DNA of 64,000 nt, from NCBI RefSeq assembly GCF_033708015.1, contig NZ_CP137920.1, forward strand, positions 2,604,001 to 2,668,000, given 5' to 3'. Under the pieces are notes generated by a model. That model was not told where the DNA came from and made no database searches. It was given only the letters and a program-made list of their open reading frames with translations. The translations under genes were made by a program, and so were the position numbers. The stretch's first letter is position 1. Each line of letters starts with the position of its first letter. Positions 52,792 to 61,815 of this stretch are shown piece by piece. Origin of the DNA: Proteus vulgaris. GTDB lineage: Bacteria; Pseudomonadota; Gammaproteobacteria; Enterobacterales; Enterobacteriaceae.

Positions 52792-53292
52792 TTAATTTGA
52801 ATTATTAATGTTTTCGATTTTTTTAAAAGAAGAAAAATTCATTTTTCGTTCAGTTATCTCCATATTATTATTCGATTGCAGTAATTCGTCAATATTAAAA
52901 TCATTTCCTTTTTTCAAAAAATAACCGTTATCTCCTTTAATACTACTATTAGTATTACTTTCGACTGATACTTGCTCAATATTTTTTTGACTTCGAACTA
53001 CTATTTTATTGAATTTATTATTTTTTACCCTATTACTAATATGTAATTTACTTAAATCTTCTCTTTCTTTTAATATATTATCTTTGTCTTTTTTTTCATT
53101 TGTTATTTGGGCTAGAGAGATATTATAAATATCTTCACTTTTAGTTTCTTGAGTTCTAAAAAAATTAGCAATACCATTTTTTATATTACTGATGCTAGAT
53201 GCTAATTTTTTTAAAATAGATTTCGTTTCTTTGCCATTAACATCAAACTTTGTGTTAATGTTGGTAACATTTGAATTAATATTAATTGTCAT
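52792..53292 (-). CDS. Unrecognised AT-rich gene inserted between yfbR and yfbS
   Basis: 166 residues, not recognised. The protein is very rich in Asn, Lys, Ser and Ile (MTININSNVTNINTKFDV; SVESNTNSSIKGDNG), hydrophilic throughout, with no signal peptide, membrane segment or cysteine. It is probably helical in the first 60 residues and disordered later. The ATG has AAAGG nine bases upstream and a good terminator lies downstream, so it looks like a real expressed unit. E. coli has no gene at this place between yfbR and yfbS. The composition suggests foreign origin. A polar Ser/Asn-rich N terminus is seen in some type III effectors, but nothing else supports that. Confidence 0.6.
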   Translation of the reverse strand: MTININSNVTNINTKFDVNGKETKSILKKLASSISNIKNGIANFFRTQETKSEDIYNISLAQITNEKKDKDNILKEREDLSKLHISNRVKNNKFNKIVVRSQKNIEQVSVESNTNSSIKGDNGYFLKKGNDFNIDELLQSNNNMEITERKMNFSSFKKIENINNSN

Positions 53293-53423
53293 ATTATACC
53301 TTTATCTATAAAATTAATTAATAGATAAAGAATACGCCTTAAACTCAACTCTGTTTTTCAAAAAAAACACACGCATAGTCGACATCTATACAACAAATAA
53401 AAAATAACCGACCAATAAATAAA

Positions 53424-53455
53424 AAACGTCGTTTATTAATTAATAAACGACGTTT
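53424..53455 (-). terminator. Rho-independent terminator of yfbS
   Basis: A perfect 32-nt palindrome (arms begin AAACGTCGTTTATT) lies 17 bp after the yfbS stop; on the minus strand it is followed by a T run. Confidence 0.85.
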
Positions 53456-53472
53456 CAGCAACATTCAATTAT

Positions 53473-55320
53473 TTAGAATGGGAATAATAGTGGAATTAGG
53501 AAAACACTAATCAGCATTACGATTATCGTAAATGGCACACCTATTTTAAGGAAATCAGCAAACTTATAGCCACCCGGCTCAAGAATAAGTGTATTAACAG
53601 GGGATGAAACTGGCGTCATAAACGCAGCTGATGCTGCCACACCAATCACCATTGCAAATGGTAATGGAGAAACATTCATTTGATTCGCCGCAGCAATGGC
53701 AATGGGCGCCATTAATACCGCTGTTGCGGTATTTGAGATAAATAAACCAATAGTGGCACACAGTACAAATAAACAGACTAGCATCACTTGAGGGCCTGCA
53801 CTACCCGCAACATCCATTAAGCCATTGACAATCAGCTCTATACCACCTGTTTTTTGTAATGCCGCCGCAAAAGGCATCATACCAACAATTAAAATAATAC
53901 TTGGCCAATGAATAGAGCGATAAGCACTTTCCATATCAATACAACGGAATTTACCCATTAATAAACAGGCAATAAGTGCCGCAATAAAGTTAGGGACTTC
54001 ATTCGTTACCATCAATGCCACCATTAACGCTAACGAAAATAATGCATGAGGGGCTTGGGATGAAGCGGGCGCAACAGTTTCAATTTCTGCCGCTAAATTG
54101 AGTACAATAAAATTACGAGGTTTAGTTGATAAAATACGGATAAGTTTCCAATCACCAATCACTAATAACACATCACCAAGACGTAATGGCTCATCGACTA
54201 TTTTACCCGGTAAGGCGTTACCTTCTCGACGAATAGCAACCACATTTAACCCATAGCGAGTACGGAATTTAATCTCTCTTAATGATTTTCCTAATAACTC
54301 TGAGTCTGGGTTCATTGAAACTTCAGCAAGCCCTACATCACGAGATTGTTCAGAGAAATATTCACCTCGCAATACCATTGGCTCTAACATCTGTTCACGA
54401 CAAAACTCTCGTAAATCGACATCACTCGCTGACATATCAACTAATAAAACATCACGCTCTCTTAATTCAGTGCCACCGGTTGCGCTAACCATAACACGCC
54501 GAAACCGCCTCCAACGTTCAATACCGACAACATTTGCACCATAACGAGAACGTAAGTGAAGTTCATCCAGTGAATGACCTACTAGCGGGGAACCTTTACG
54601 GATCGCTAAACGACGAGCACGCCCTGCTAACTGATAATCACGAATAAGATCGCGGAAAGTACGACGATAAGCTTCTTTTTGCTTACCATTATCGTTATTT
54701 CCTAGCCATCGACGTACCACCAGCATATAGAGAATACCTGCGAATAATACAGCGATACCAATAGGCGTAATGGAAAAAAACTGAAAACTGGGTAAACCTT
54801 CTCTGACTAATTCACTGTTAACCACCATATTAGGTGGTGTTGCCACTAAGGTCATTAATCCACTAATAAGCCCAGCAAAACCTAATGGCATCATTAAACG
54901 ACCTGGCGATGTTTTCATTCGAGCAGCAACACTCAATACAACAGGAATAAAGATCGCAACAACCCCTGTTGAACTCATGAAAGCACCTAAACTTGCAACA
55001 CATATCATTAATAGCACAAGCATTTTAACTTCACTGCTACCCGCAACACGAACTAGCCAATCCCCCATTTGATAAGCCACACCTGTTCTCACTAACCCTT
55101 CACCAATCACAAAAAGGGCAGCAATAAGTAATACGTTAGGATCGCTAAATCCTATCGTGGCTTCATTTAATGAGAGTGTACCGCTAAGAACGAATGCGAT
55201 GATGACAAGTAAAGCGACCACATCCATGCGGATTTTGTTGGTCGTAAAAAGGACAATAGCTATCAATAGCAGGCTTAAAACCCATAATAATTCGCTATTC
55301 AAAATGGCCTCGATCAGCAA
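53473..55320 (-). CDS. yfbS: SLC13-family transporter with two TrkA-C (RCK_C) domains, YfbS
   Basis: 615 residues (E. coli YfbS 610). Two membrane halves (about 1-205 and 415-615, roughly five or six helices each) flank a soluble middle with two TrkA-C-like repeats ([27 protein letters not shown] and [27 protein letters not shown]). This is the divalent anion:Na+ symporter layout. The substrate is unknown. Upstream hxpA is on the same strand 79 bp away. Confidence 0.9.
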   Translation of the reverse strand: MLIEAILNSELLWVLSLLLIAIVLFTTNKIRMDVVALLVIIAFVLSGTLSLNEATIGFSDPNVLLIAALFVIGEGLVRTGVAYQMGDWLVRVAGSSEVKMLVLLMICVASLGAFMSSTGVVAIFIPVVLSVAARMKTSPGRLMMPLGFAGLISGLMTLVATPPNMVVNSELVREGLPSFQFFSITPIGIAVLFAGILYMLVVRRWLGNNDNGKQKEAYRRTFRDLIRDYQLAGRARRLAIRKGSPLVGHSLDELHLRSRYGANVVGIERWRRFRRVMVSATGGTELRERDVLLVDMSASDVDLREFCREQMLEPMVLRGEYFSEQSRDVGLAEVSMNPDSELLGKSLREIKFRTRYGLNVVAIRREGNALPGKIVDEPLRLGDVLLVIGDWKLIRILSTKPRNFIVLNLAAEIETVAPASSQAPHALFSLALMVALMVTNEVPNFIAALIACLLMGKFRCIDMESAYRSIHWPSIILIVGMMPFAAALQKTGGIELIVNGLMDVAGSAGPQVMLVCLFVLCATIGLFISNTATAVLMAPIAIAAANQMNVSPLPFAMVIGVAASAAFMTPVSSPVNTLILEPGGYKFADFLKIGVPFTIIVMLISVFLIPLLFPF

Positions 55321-55399
55321 TAAGTGAAAACAGGTTAAAACATCAATTCACTACATTGATAAGTAGACCATTTTTACAACAATAAGTCTTCTAGTATGA

Positions 55400-56074
55400 T
55401 CAAAGAAAAGACTCTCTTTTGTGCTTTATTACAACCTTTTCAGTTTGTTTTTCAACTTGAATATCATTCAATGATTCAATAATTAAATGAATCTCATTAC
55501 GGCGAGGAAGAGAAAGAGGTGCATGAACGGCGACGACTTGGCATCCTGCATCTAAACCAGAGTAAATACCCGCAGCTGCATCTTCAAAAACCACACAATC
55601 TTGTGGTAATAAACCCAATTTTTGGGCGCCTAAAAGATAAGGTTCAGGATGAGGTTTACCTTTACTAATACATTCCGCTGTCACCCAATACTTAGGTTCA
55701 GGAATACCCGATACAGATTGGCGCGTTGAGGCAATAGGAACCGTACCTGATGTGACAATCGCCCATGGAATATTTAAGTCATTAAGGCGATTAATCAATG
55801 CAATAGCCCCTGGAAGCGGGGCTAAACCTTCTGTTTGCGTTGACTCTAATTTTTCGAGCCAACGAAACGTTTCTGTTATCTCTTGTTCGCTTGCATTAGG
55901 CATAAAATGGCGAATCGACTCAATCGCAGGCTTTCCGTGGATGTAGTCATTAATCTCTTGTGTTGAAACACCAACGCGTTCACCAAATAGTGCCCAACAA
56001 TGTTCAACAACAGGTAATGAATCAACTAATGTTCCATCAAGATCAAACAGAAAACCTTTACATGTGATTGCCAT
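55400..56074 (-). CDS. hxpA: HAD-family sugar phosphatase HxpA (YfbT)
   Basis: 224 residues. HAD motifs: FDLDGTLVDSLP (nucleophile and acid Asp), IVTSGT, KGKPHPEPY (Lys) and VFEDAAAG. It is a beta-phosphoglucomutase-like phosphatase acting on hexitol and sugar phosphates in E. coli. The position between yfbS and yfbU is conserved. The C-terminal tail is more basic than in E. coli. Confidence 0.93.
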   Translation of the reverse strand: MAITCKGFLFDLDGTLVDSLPVVEHCWALFGERVGVSTQEINDYIHGKPAIESIRHFMPNASEQEITETFRWLEKLESTQTEGLAPLPGAIALINRLNDLNIPWAIVTSGTVPIASTRQSVSGIPEPKYWVTAECISKGKPHPEPYLLGAQKLGLLPQDCVVFEDAAAGIYSGLDAGCQVVAVHAPLSLPRRNEIHLIIESLNDIQVEKQTEKVVIKHKRESFL

Positions 56075-56128
56075 CTTTTATGCCTACCTTTACCTTACAG
56101 TGGTACGTCAACTATGATGTACTTTCGA

Positions 56129-56623
56129 TTACGCATTAAGTATTTGCTGAATTTCAACGACGCTAAGGTGATATTGACGAGGGCATGCTAACCAAACAGC
56201 AAGCATTCTTTGGTATTTTTCCCACATGGGTGTTTGAGAGTTAAAACCATGACTACCACTATCGAAATGCGTGTAACGCCCTTCTGTATTCACCATAAAA
56301 CGCACATAACTAAGATAGCGGGATTCTGTCGCTGCATCAAAGCCTATAAATGCGACACGGCGAGCATCTGGCATCTCTTGTTCTTTTAAATTATCACGAG
56401 AAACTTGCAGTGCATGATACATTTCCATGATGTTAATAATGGTACGGCAAGTCTCTTCTGACATTTCATCGAAGTCACGGTCAAGTTCACGTAATTGTAA
56501 TCCATAGCCACGTTCAATAATTGTCTGATAGCGACGATAACGTTCAGCGTTATCAGGATCCATCATCGTCATCATTTTATATTGATTAGAGAGGATCAGG
56601 CGTTGGGCGTGTGTCATTTCCAT
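56129..56623 (-). CDS. yfbU: YfbU family protein
   Basis: 164 residues from the ATG at 56623 ([18 protein letters not shown]), the same length as E. coli YfbU. Conserved blocks: [38 protein letters not shown] and [12 protein letters not shown]. Function unknown. It is probably cytoplasmic and all-helical. Confidence 0.94.
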   Translation of the reverse strand: MEMTHAQRLILSNQYKMMTMMDPDNAERYRRYQTIIERGYGLQLRELDRDFDEMSEETCRTIINIMEMYHALQVSRDNLKEQEMPDARRVAFIGFDAATESRYLSYVRFMVNTEGRYTHFDSGSHGFNSQTPMWEKYQRMLAVWLACPRQYHLSVVEIQQILNA

Positions 56624-56762
56624 CATTAATTCTCCAAAGAAATTATTGGAAGGATCATGTCATTAATCAAAAGTATTGAGTAGTACTAACTACGCGTTTT
56701 TTGATCTCAACGGGGTAATTCAGATGACAATCATGACAAACGAAGAAGGTAGAACAGATGTT

Positions 56763-57218
56763 CTACACATCATCAAGAAAAGAACGATCAAGTTGCTTAA
56801 AAGCACGTTTTAATAAATGAGCTAAAGAAAGGTACGTCGGCGTTTGTTCAACGGGTGCTAAAGCAATACCTGCTTCTTCAAATTTCTCACGAATTTCATA
56901 AAACCAGCGTAATAACGTAGCAGGAAGTGGCGTTGCTGCGCGCTTACCTAACCACCATAACCCTTGCATTGGCAAGCTACACGCAAAGAGTGCTGTGGTA
57001 ATCGCAGGCCCTAAATTGCCGCCTAATGCGATTTGCCATGTCATTGTAAAAATGGCGATAGGTGGCATATAACGAATACCAAAGCGTGTCGCTTTGACAA
57101 TACGATTTTCAGGGAAAACAGGCGCTAACTGTTTTTCAACCGGCCAGGTTTTTAAATACTCGTTACCCAAACGAAGCTTCTTAAAAAAGCCGGGGGGAGT
57201 CACTGTCGGTTCGCTCAT
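56763..57218 (-). CDS. yfbV: Inner-membrane protein YfbV (UPF0208)
   Basis: 151 residues from the ATG at 57218 ([15 protein letters not shown]), the same length as E. coli YfbV; five upstream codons are not conserved. Two membrane segments at about 45-90 ([37 protein letters not shown]). E. coli YfbV is reported to affect macrodomain Ter organisation. It is divergent from ackA. Confidence 0.94.
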   Translation of the reverse strand: MSEPTVTPPGFFKKLRLGNEYLKTWPVEKQLAPVFPENRIVKATRFGIRYMPPIAIFTMTWQIALGGNLGPAITTALFACSLPMQGLWWLGKRAATPLPATLLRWFYEIREKFEEAGIALAPVEQTPTYLSLAHLLKRAFKQLDRSFLDDV

Positions 57219-57610
57219 AATGACCTCAATCAATTTCTTCTGTAACTTTTAAAAAATATCTATAAAGAATAAAAATCTTTTAGTAGAATTAAGTATATTT
57301 TGTCTTTGTTGCCTTTACTCTGTATCCTGTGCCCATTCTAAAGGTTTGTGGCAATAAAGCGCTATATTTTGTTTGCCGGCGTGATTTTCAACCCTTTTCG
57401 CCGATTTTAACGCGAAAAGCTAATGGGTGAATAAAAATCGTCCAATTAATGATTGGCAACTATAATTAGCATCAAGTTTTTTACTTTAAGCATGATGCGC
57501 GTCATTAATGTCATCATAGGAATGCGATAGGCTTTTATGATTGACGTTTTATTAACCACCGTCTTTATAATATAAAAGACACTACGACAACAAGATAAAT
57601 AGGTAATTCC
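57219..57610. other. yfbV-ackA intergenic region (392 bp)
   Basis: No gene is seen. It carries the divergent promoters. For ackA a candidate is TTGACG (57541) with TATAAT (57566), spacer 19 bp, within an inverted repeat GTCTTT/AAAGAC. A second TATAAT at 57461 lacks a good -35. Confidence 0.5.
57541..57571 (+). promoter_or_regulatory. Candidate promoter of ackA-pta
   Basis: TTGACG (-35) and a perfect TATAAT (-10) separated by 19 bp, about 40 bp before the ackA ATG. The spacer is longer than ideal, so an activator may be needed, or one hexamer is misplaced. Confidence 0.4.
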
Positions 57611-58813
57611 ATGTCAAGTAAGCTGGTGCTGGTACTGAACTGCGGTAGTTCTTCTCTTAAATTTGCAATTATCAACCCAGAAAATGGTGAAGAATTCCTG
57701 TCAGGTTTGGCTGAATGCTTCAACCTTCCTGAAGCCCGTCTGAAGTGGAAAATGGATGGCCAGAAACACGAAGCTGCGTTAGGCGCAGGCGCTGCTCATA
57801 GCGAAGCATTAAACTTCATCGTAAATACTATTCTGGCTCAAAAACCAGAACTTTCTGCACAAATCGCGTCTATTGGTCACCGTATTGTTCACGGTGGCGA
57901 AAAATTCACTAAATCTGTCGTGATCACTGACGAAGTTATCAAAGGTATTGAAGCAGCTATTCCATTTGCACCATTGCATAACCCAGCTCACCTTATTGGT
58001 ATTGAAGAAGCGCGTAAAGCATTCCCTCATTTAATTGAAAAAATGGTTGCCGTTTTTGACACCGCTTTCCATCAAACAATGCCAGAAGAAGCTTATTTGT
58101 ATGCTCTGCCATACAGCTTATATAAAGATCACAGCATCCGTCGTTACGGCGCTCACGGAACTAGCCATTTCTACGTTTCTCGTGAAGCCGCTAAAATGTT
58201 AAATAAACCTGTTGATGAACTGAACGTAATCACTTGCCACTTAGGTAATGGGGGTTCCGTTTCTGCTGTTGTTAACGGTAAATGTGTTGATACCTCTATG
58301 GGTCTGACGCCATTAGAAGGCTTAGTAATGGGTACTCGTAGTGGTGATATTGATCCTGCTATCGTGTTCCATTTACATGACACGTTAGGTATGAGCGTTG
58401 AAGACATCAACAAACTGCTGACTAAAGAATCAGGTCTGTTAGGTTTAACCGAAGTCACTAGTGACTGCCGTTATGTTGAAGATAACTACGACACTAAAGC
58501 TGATGCTAAACGTGCAATGGACGTTTACTGCCATCGTTTAGCGAAATACATCGGTTCTTATTGCGCACTGATGGAAGGTCGTTTAGATGCGATTATCTTT
58601 ACTGGTGGTATCGGTGAAAACGCCGCAATGGTACGTGAATTATCGCTGAAAAAACTGGCTCTGTTAGGTTTTGAAGTTGATCATCAACGTAACTTAGATG
58701 CACGTTTCGGTAAATCAGGCACTATCACTACCGATAACAGCCGTCTTGCTGTTGTTATCCCAACTAACGAAGAGTTAGTTATCGCTCAGGACGCAAGTCG
58801 CCTGACCGCTTAA
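57611..58813 (+). CDS. ackA: Acetate kinase
   Basis: 400 residues (same as E. coli). ASKHA-fold kinase: [12 protein letters not shown] (phosphate 1), [10 protein letters not shown], the histidine/asparagine block [21 protein letters not shown] and [14 protein letters not shown]. It makes ATP and acetate from acetyl phosphate. It is co-transcribed with pta, 77 bp downstream, but with a strong hairpin between them. Confidence 0.98.
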   Translation: MSSKLVLVLNCGSSSLKFAIINPENGEEFLSGLAECFNLPEARLKWKMDGQKHEAALGAGAAHSEALNFIVNTILAQKPELSAQIASIGHRIVHGGEKFTKSVVITDEVIKGIEAAIPFAPLHNPAHLIGIEEARKAFPHLIEKMVAVFDTAFHQTMPEEAYLYALPYSLYKDHSIRRYGAHGTSHFYVSREAAKMLNKPVDELNVITCHLGNGGSVSAVVNGKCVDTSMGLTPLEGLVMGTRSGDIDPAIVFHLHDTLGMSVEDINKLLTKESGLLGLTEVTSDCRYVEDNYDTKADAKRAMDVYCHRLAKYIGSYCALMEGRLDAIIFTGGIGENAAMVRELSLKKLALLGFEVDHQRNLDARFGKSGTITTDNSRLAVVIPTNEELVIAQDASRLTA

Positions 58814-58823
58814 GTTCTTTGAT

Positions 58824-58850
58824 GTACTGCCAGTATAATACTGGCAGTAC
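58824..58850 (+). terminator. Strong hairpin between ackA and pta (attenuator or processing site)
   Basis: GTACTGCCAGTAT and ATACTGGCAGTAC are perfect 13-bp arms around one base, followed by TGTTTTAC. This resembles a weak terminator and would lower pta relative to ackA, or shield the ackA mRNA 3' end. Confidence 0.6.
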
Positions 58851-58890
58851 TGTTTTACATAACGAGCAACCGATATTTAAAGAGGTTTCC

Positions 58891-61035
58891 GTGTCCCGTA
58901 CAATTATGCTAGTCCCAACTGATACACGCGTAGGTTTAACCAGCGTCAGCTTGGGTGTTATCCGTTCTATGGAACAAAAAGGCGTTCGCCTTAGCGTGTT
59001 CAAGCCAATTGCACAACCTCGTGTAAAAGGCGCGTTAGATCAGACAACCGCGATTATCCGCTCTCACTCCACTATTCAATCATCAGAACCTTTAAACATG
59101 GATTATGTTGAGTCCCTACTCAGCTCAAACCAAAAAGATGTTTTGATGGAAGAAATTGTTGCTAGATACCATGAAAACACCGCTGATGCAGAAGTTATTC
59201 TCATTGAAGGTTTGGTACCTATGCGTAAGCACCCTTTTGCACAATCATTAAACTATGAAATAGCAAAAACATTAGGTGCTGAAATTGTTTTCGTTACTGC
59301 ATTAGGTAACAACACGGTTGAACAGCTAAAAGAGCGTATCGAATTTGCTCGTGCTGAATTCGGCGGTGTAAAAAACCAAAATATCACAGGCGTTATTGTT
59401 AACAAACTAAATGCCCCTGTTGATGATCAAGGCCGTACTCGCCCTGACTTATCTGAAATCTTTGATGATTCAAGTAAGGCGATTATCTCTAATGTCGATT
59501 TAAAAACCATCGAAAAAAATAGCCCACTGCCTTTACTGGGTTGCATTCCATGGAACTTCGATTTAATTGCCACTCGTGCAACAGATATGGCAAAACACTT
59601 AAATGCGACTATCGTCAATAAAGGCGATATTGAAACCCGTCGTATTAAGTCTGTGACTTTCTGTGCCCGTAGCATTCCACACATGTTAGAGCATTTCCGT
59701 CCAGGTTCACTTTTAGTGACTTCAGCGGATCGCCCTGATGTATTAGTTTCAGCATGTCTTGCAGCAATGAATGGCGTTGAAATTGGTGCAATTCTACTAA
59801 CAGGTGGCTACCAAATCGATGCACCAATCAAACAACTTTGTGAACGTGCATTCGAAACTGGTTTACCTATCTTTATGGTTAACGCAAATACTTGGCAGAC
59901 CTCTTTAAATCTGCAAAGCTTTAGCTTAGAAGTACCTGCTGATGACCATGAACGTATTGAAAAAATTCAGAACTATGTTGCTCAACATATCAATTCACAA
60001 TGGATTGATTCACTAACCGCTAACTCTGAACGCCCTAACCGTTTATCACCACCTGCATTCCGTTATCAATTAACAGAATTAGCACGTAAAGCGAAAAAAC
60101 GTATCGTTTTACCAGAAGGTGACGAACCACGTACAGTTAAAGCCGCAGCGATTTGTGCTGATCGTGGTATCGCAACTTGCGTACTGTTAGGCGATCCTGA
60201 AGAAATTCGTCGCGTAGCAACCGCACAAGGCGTTGAATTAGGTACAGGTATTGAGTTAGTCAATCCTAAAGAAGTCCGTGAAATCTATGTACCTCGCTTA
60301 GTTGAACTACGCAAAAACAAAGGGATGACAGAAGTTGTTGCTCGTGAACAGTTAGAAGATAACGTTGTTCTCGGCACATTAATGTTAGAAAAAGGCGAAG
60401 TAGATGGTCTGGTTTCTGGTGCTGTTCATACGACGGCTAACACTATTCGCCCACCATTACAGTTAATTAAAACTGCGCCAGGTAGCTCATTAGTGTCTTC
60501 TGTGTTCTTTATGCTGTTACCAGAACAAGTTTATGTTTATGGTGACTGTGCAATTAATCCAGATCCAACAGCAGAACAACTGGCTGAAATCGCAATTCAA
60601 TCTGCAGATTCTGCAATTGCATTCGGTATCGACCCTCGCGTTGCGATGATCTCTTATTCTACGGGTAACTCTGGTGCTGGTAGCGATGTAGAGAAAGTGC
60701 GTGAAGCGACACGTTTAGCACAAGAAAAACGTCCTGATCTGATGATTGATGGTCCTTTACAATATGACGCAGCCGTTATGGCTGACGTTGCTAAATCTAA
60801 AGCGCCAAATTCACCTGTTGCAGGTAAAGCGACTGTGTTTATCTTCCCTGATCTGAACACCGGTAACACCACTTATAAAGCGGTACAACGTTCAGCTGAC
60901 TTGGTTTCAATCGGACCAATGTTACAAGGTATGCGTAAACCCGTAAATGACCTTTCTCGTGGTGCATTAGTCGACGATATCGTCTACACCGTTGCGTTAA
61001 CAGCAATTCAAGCTAGCCAACAAGAAAACGCATAA
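58891..61035 (+). CDS. pta: Phosphate acetyltransferase
   Basis: 714 residues from the GTG at 58891 ([15 protein letters not shown] after formyl-Met), exactly the E. coli length; AAAGAGG stands seven bases upstream. An in-frame ATG at 58819 lies before the intergenic hairpin and is rejected. N-terminal P-loop-like/DRTGG regulatory part (about 1-380), then the catalytic PTA domain ([52 protein letters not shown]). It interconverts acetyl-CoA and acetyl phosphate. Confidence 0.98.
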   Translation: MSRTIMLVPTDTRVGLTSVSLGVIRSMEQKGVRLSVFKPIAQPRVKGALDQTTAIIRSHSTIQSSEPLNMDYVESLLSSNQKDVLMEEIVARYHENTADAEVILIEGLVPMRKHPFAQSLNYEIAKTLGAEIVFVTALGNNTVEQLKERIEFARAEFGGVKNQNITGVIVNKLNAPVDDQGRTRPDLSEIFDDSSKAIISNVDLKTIEKNSPLPLLGCIPWNFDLIATRATDMAKHLNATIVNKGDIETRRIKSVTFCARSIPHMLEHFRPGSLLVTSADRPDVLVSACLAAMNGVEIGAILLTGGYQIDAPIKQLCERAFETGLPIFMVNANTWQTSLNLQSFSLEVPADDHERIEKIQNYVAQHINSQWIDSLTANSERPNRLSPPAFRYQLTELARKAKKRIVLPEGDEPRTVKAAAICADRGIATCVLLGDPEEIRRVATAQGVELGTGIELVNPKEVREIYVPRLVELRKNKGMTEVVAREQLEDNVVLGTLMLEKGEVDGLVSGAVHTTANTIRPPLQLIKTAPGSSLVSSVFFMLLPEQVYVYGDCAINPDPTAEQLAEIAIQSADSAIAFGIDPRVAMISYSTGNSGAGSDVEKVREATRLAQEKRPDLMIDGPLQYDAAVMADVAKSKAPNSPVAGKATVFIFPDLNTGNTTYKAVQRSADLVSIGPMLQGMRKPVNDLSRGALVDDIVYTVALTAIQASQQENA

Positions 61036-61061
61036 TTATTGAAGTTCGTTTCAAATAGAAA

Positions 61062-61091
61062 AACGCCAGATAATTAATTTCATCTGGCGTT
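61062..61091 (+). terminator. Rho-independent terminator of pta
   Basis: AACGCCAGAT and ATCTGGCGTT form a 10-bp stem followed by a T run, 26 bp after the pta stop. Confidence 0.9.
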
Positions 61092-61148
61092 TTTTATTCT
61101 ACAGATTTCCTATTTAACTCACTTCGAACTTATTTCAACGTCGATTTT

Positions 61149-61170
61149 GTCTCCTTTATAAAGGAAAGAC
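61149..61170 (-). promoter_or_regulatory. Degenerate second copy of the sok-type promoter
   Basis: GTCTCCTTTATAAAGGAAAG repeats the core found at 61407-61426 (GTCTCCTTTAAAAAGGAGTG). On the minus strand it gives TTGTCT, 17 bp, CAAAAT, a weaker version of the sok promoter. No hok reading frame follows it, so it looks like the relic of a lost hok/sok copy. Confidence 0.5.
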
Positions 61171-61334
61171 AAATAAAATCACACATATAAACACCCGATA
61201 TAAAAACAATTAACACATTGATTTTAATTACTTATTTATGTCTTTGTTATTCAGAAAAAGATGGGAATGAGGTGCGTTTCTGTTAGTATGCGGGTGGGTG
61301 CTTGGATCATTTTGGTTCAAGCATTAACGAGAGC

Positions 61335-61395
61335 CAAAAAGACGAAAGCCCCGAATTTTAATTTACTAAAATCCGAGGCAGTCTCAAAACCGACA
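61335..61395 (-). ncRNA. Sok-like antisense RNA (type I antitoxin)
   Basis: The minus strand has a strong promoter, TTGACA (61424-61429), 17-bp spacer, CAGAAT (61401-61406). About 20 bases after the expected start is a terminator hairpin (61348-61379: GCCTCGGATTTTA with TAAAATTCGGGGC) followed by TTTCGTCTTTTT. The RNA of about 60 nt would be complementary to the leader of the hok mRNA and block toxin translation. Exact ends are inferred. Confidence 0.65.
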
Positions 61396-61434
61396 ACTTG
61401 ATTCTGTCTCCTTTAAAAAGGAGTGTCAAGAGAA

Positions 61435-61578
61435 ATGGCTAAATTTGCCCTGATAGGGCTGATTGCTGTCTGTGTGACAGCACTGTGTTTATCATTACTG
61501 AAGCATGAAAGACTATGCTCTTTCAATATTCGTAGTGGTCATACAGTAGTTCAAGCGACTTTATCTTGCGATAAATAG
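61435..61578 (+). CDS. Hok/Gef-family type I toxin
   Basis: A 47-residue protein: MAKFALIGLIAVCVTALC, then LSLLKHERLCSFNIRSGH and TVVQATLSCDK. It shows the Hok pattern, one N-terminal membrane helix with a cysteine, then LC..N.R.G...V.A.L.C..K. Such peptides insert in the inner membrane and collapse the proton gradient. The ribosome site AAAAGGAG is held in a hairpin with CTCCTTT just upstream (61408-61423), as in known hok mRNAs. The leader carries the antisense RNA gene. A terminator follows. This is a chromosomal copy between pta and gcd; whether it is still active is unknown. Confidence 0.85.
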   Translation: MAKFALIGLIAVCVTALCLSLLKHERLCSFNIRSGHTVVQATLSCDK

Positions 61579-61580
61579 CT

Positions 61581-61603
61581 TTGTGGGGGAAATTCCCCCA
61601 CAA
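61581..61603 (+). terminator. Terminator/3' stem of the hok mRNA
   Basis: TTGTGGGGG and CCCCCACAA form a 9-bp perfect GC-rich stem (extendable by two A-T pairs) followed by TTTCTCT. In hok mRNAs the 3' end also folds back on the 5' end to keep the message silent. Confidence 0.75.
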
Positions 61604-61815
61604 TTTCTCTCAAAAAAGTTGTTGCGATTGGTGATCACAAGCACCCTACTTTAAACAATCATATCACTTGCGTTCAATACTAATGCTAGTGCTTTATATT
61701 AAAATTTCTCATAAATGCATATTAATGCAATGGTTATTAGAAACAAACAGGTGAGCTAATAAATTATTGTCTATTCTATTTATAAGATGGTAAGAAAGAA
61801 TAGGACGATAGCATT

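Noticed and set aside
58819..58890. N-terminal extension of pta from an upstream ATG
   Set aside because: It crosses the ackA-pta hairpin; the GTG at 58891 gives the exact family length and has AAAGAGG before it.
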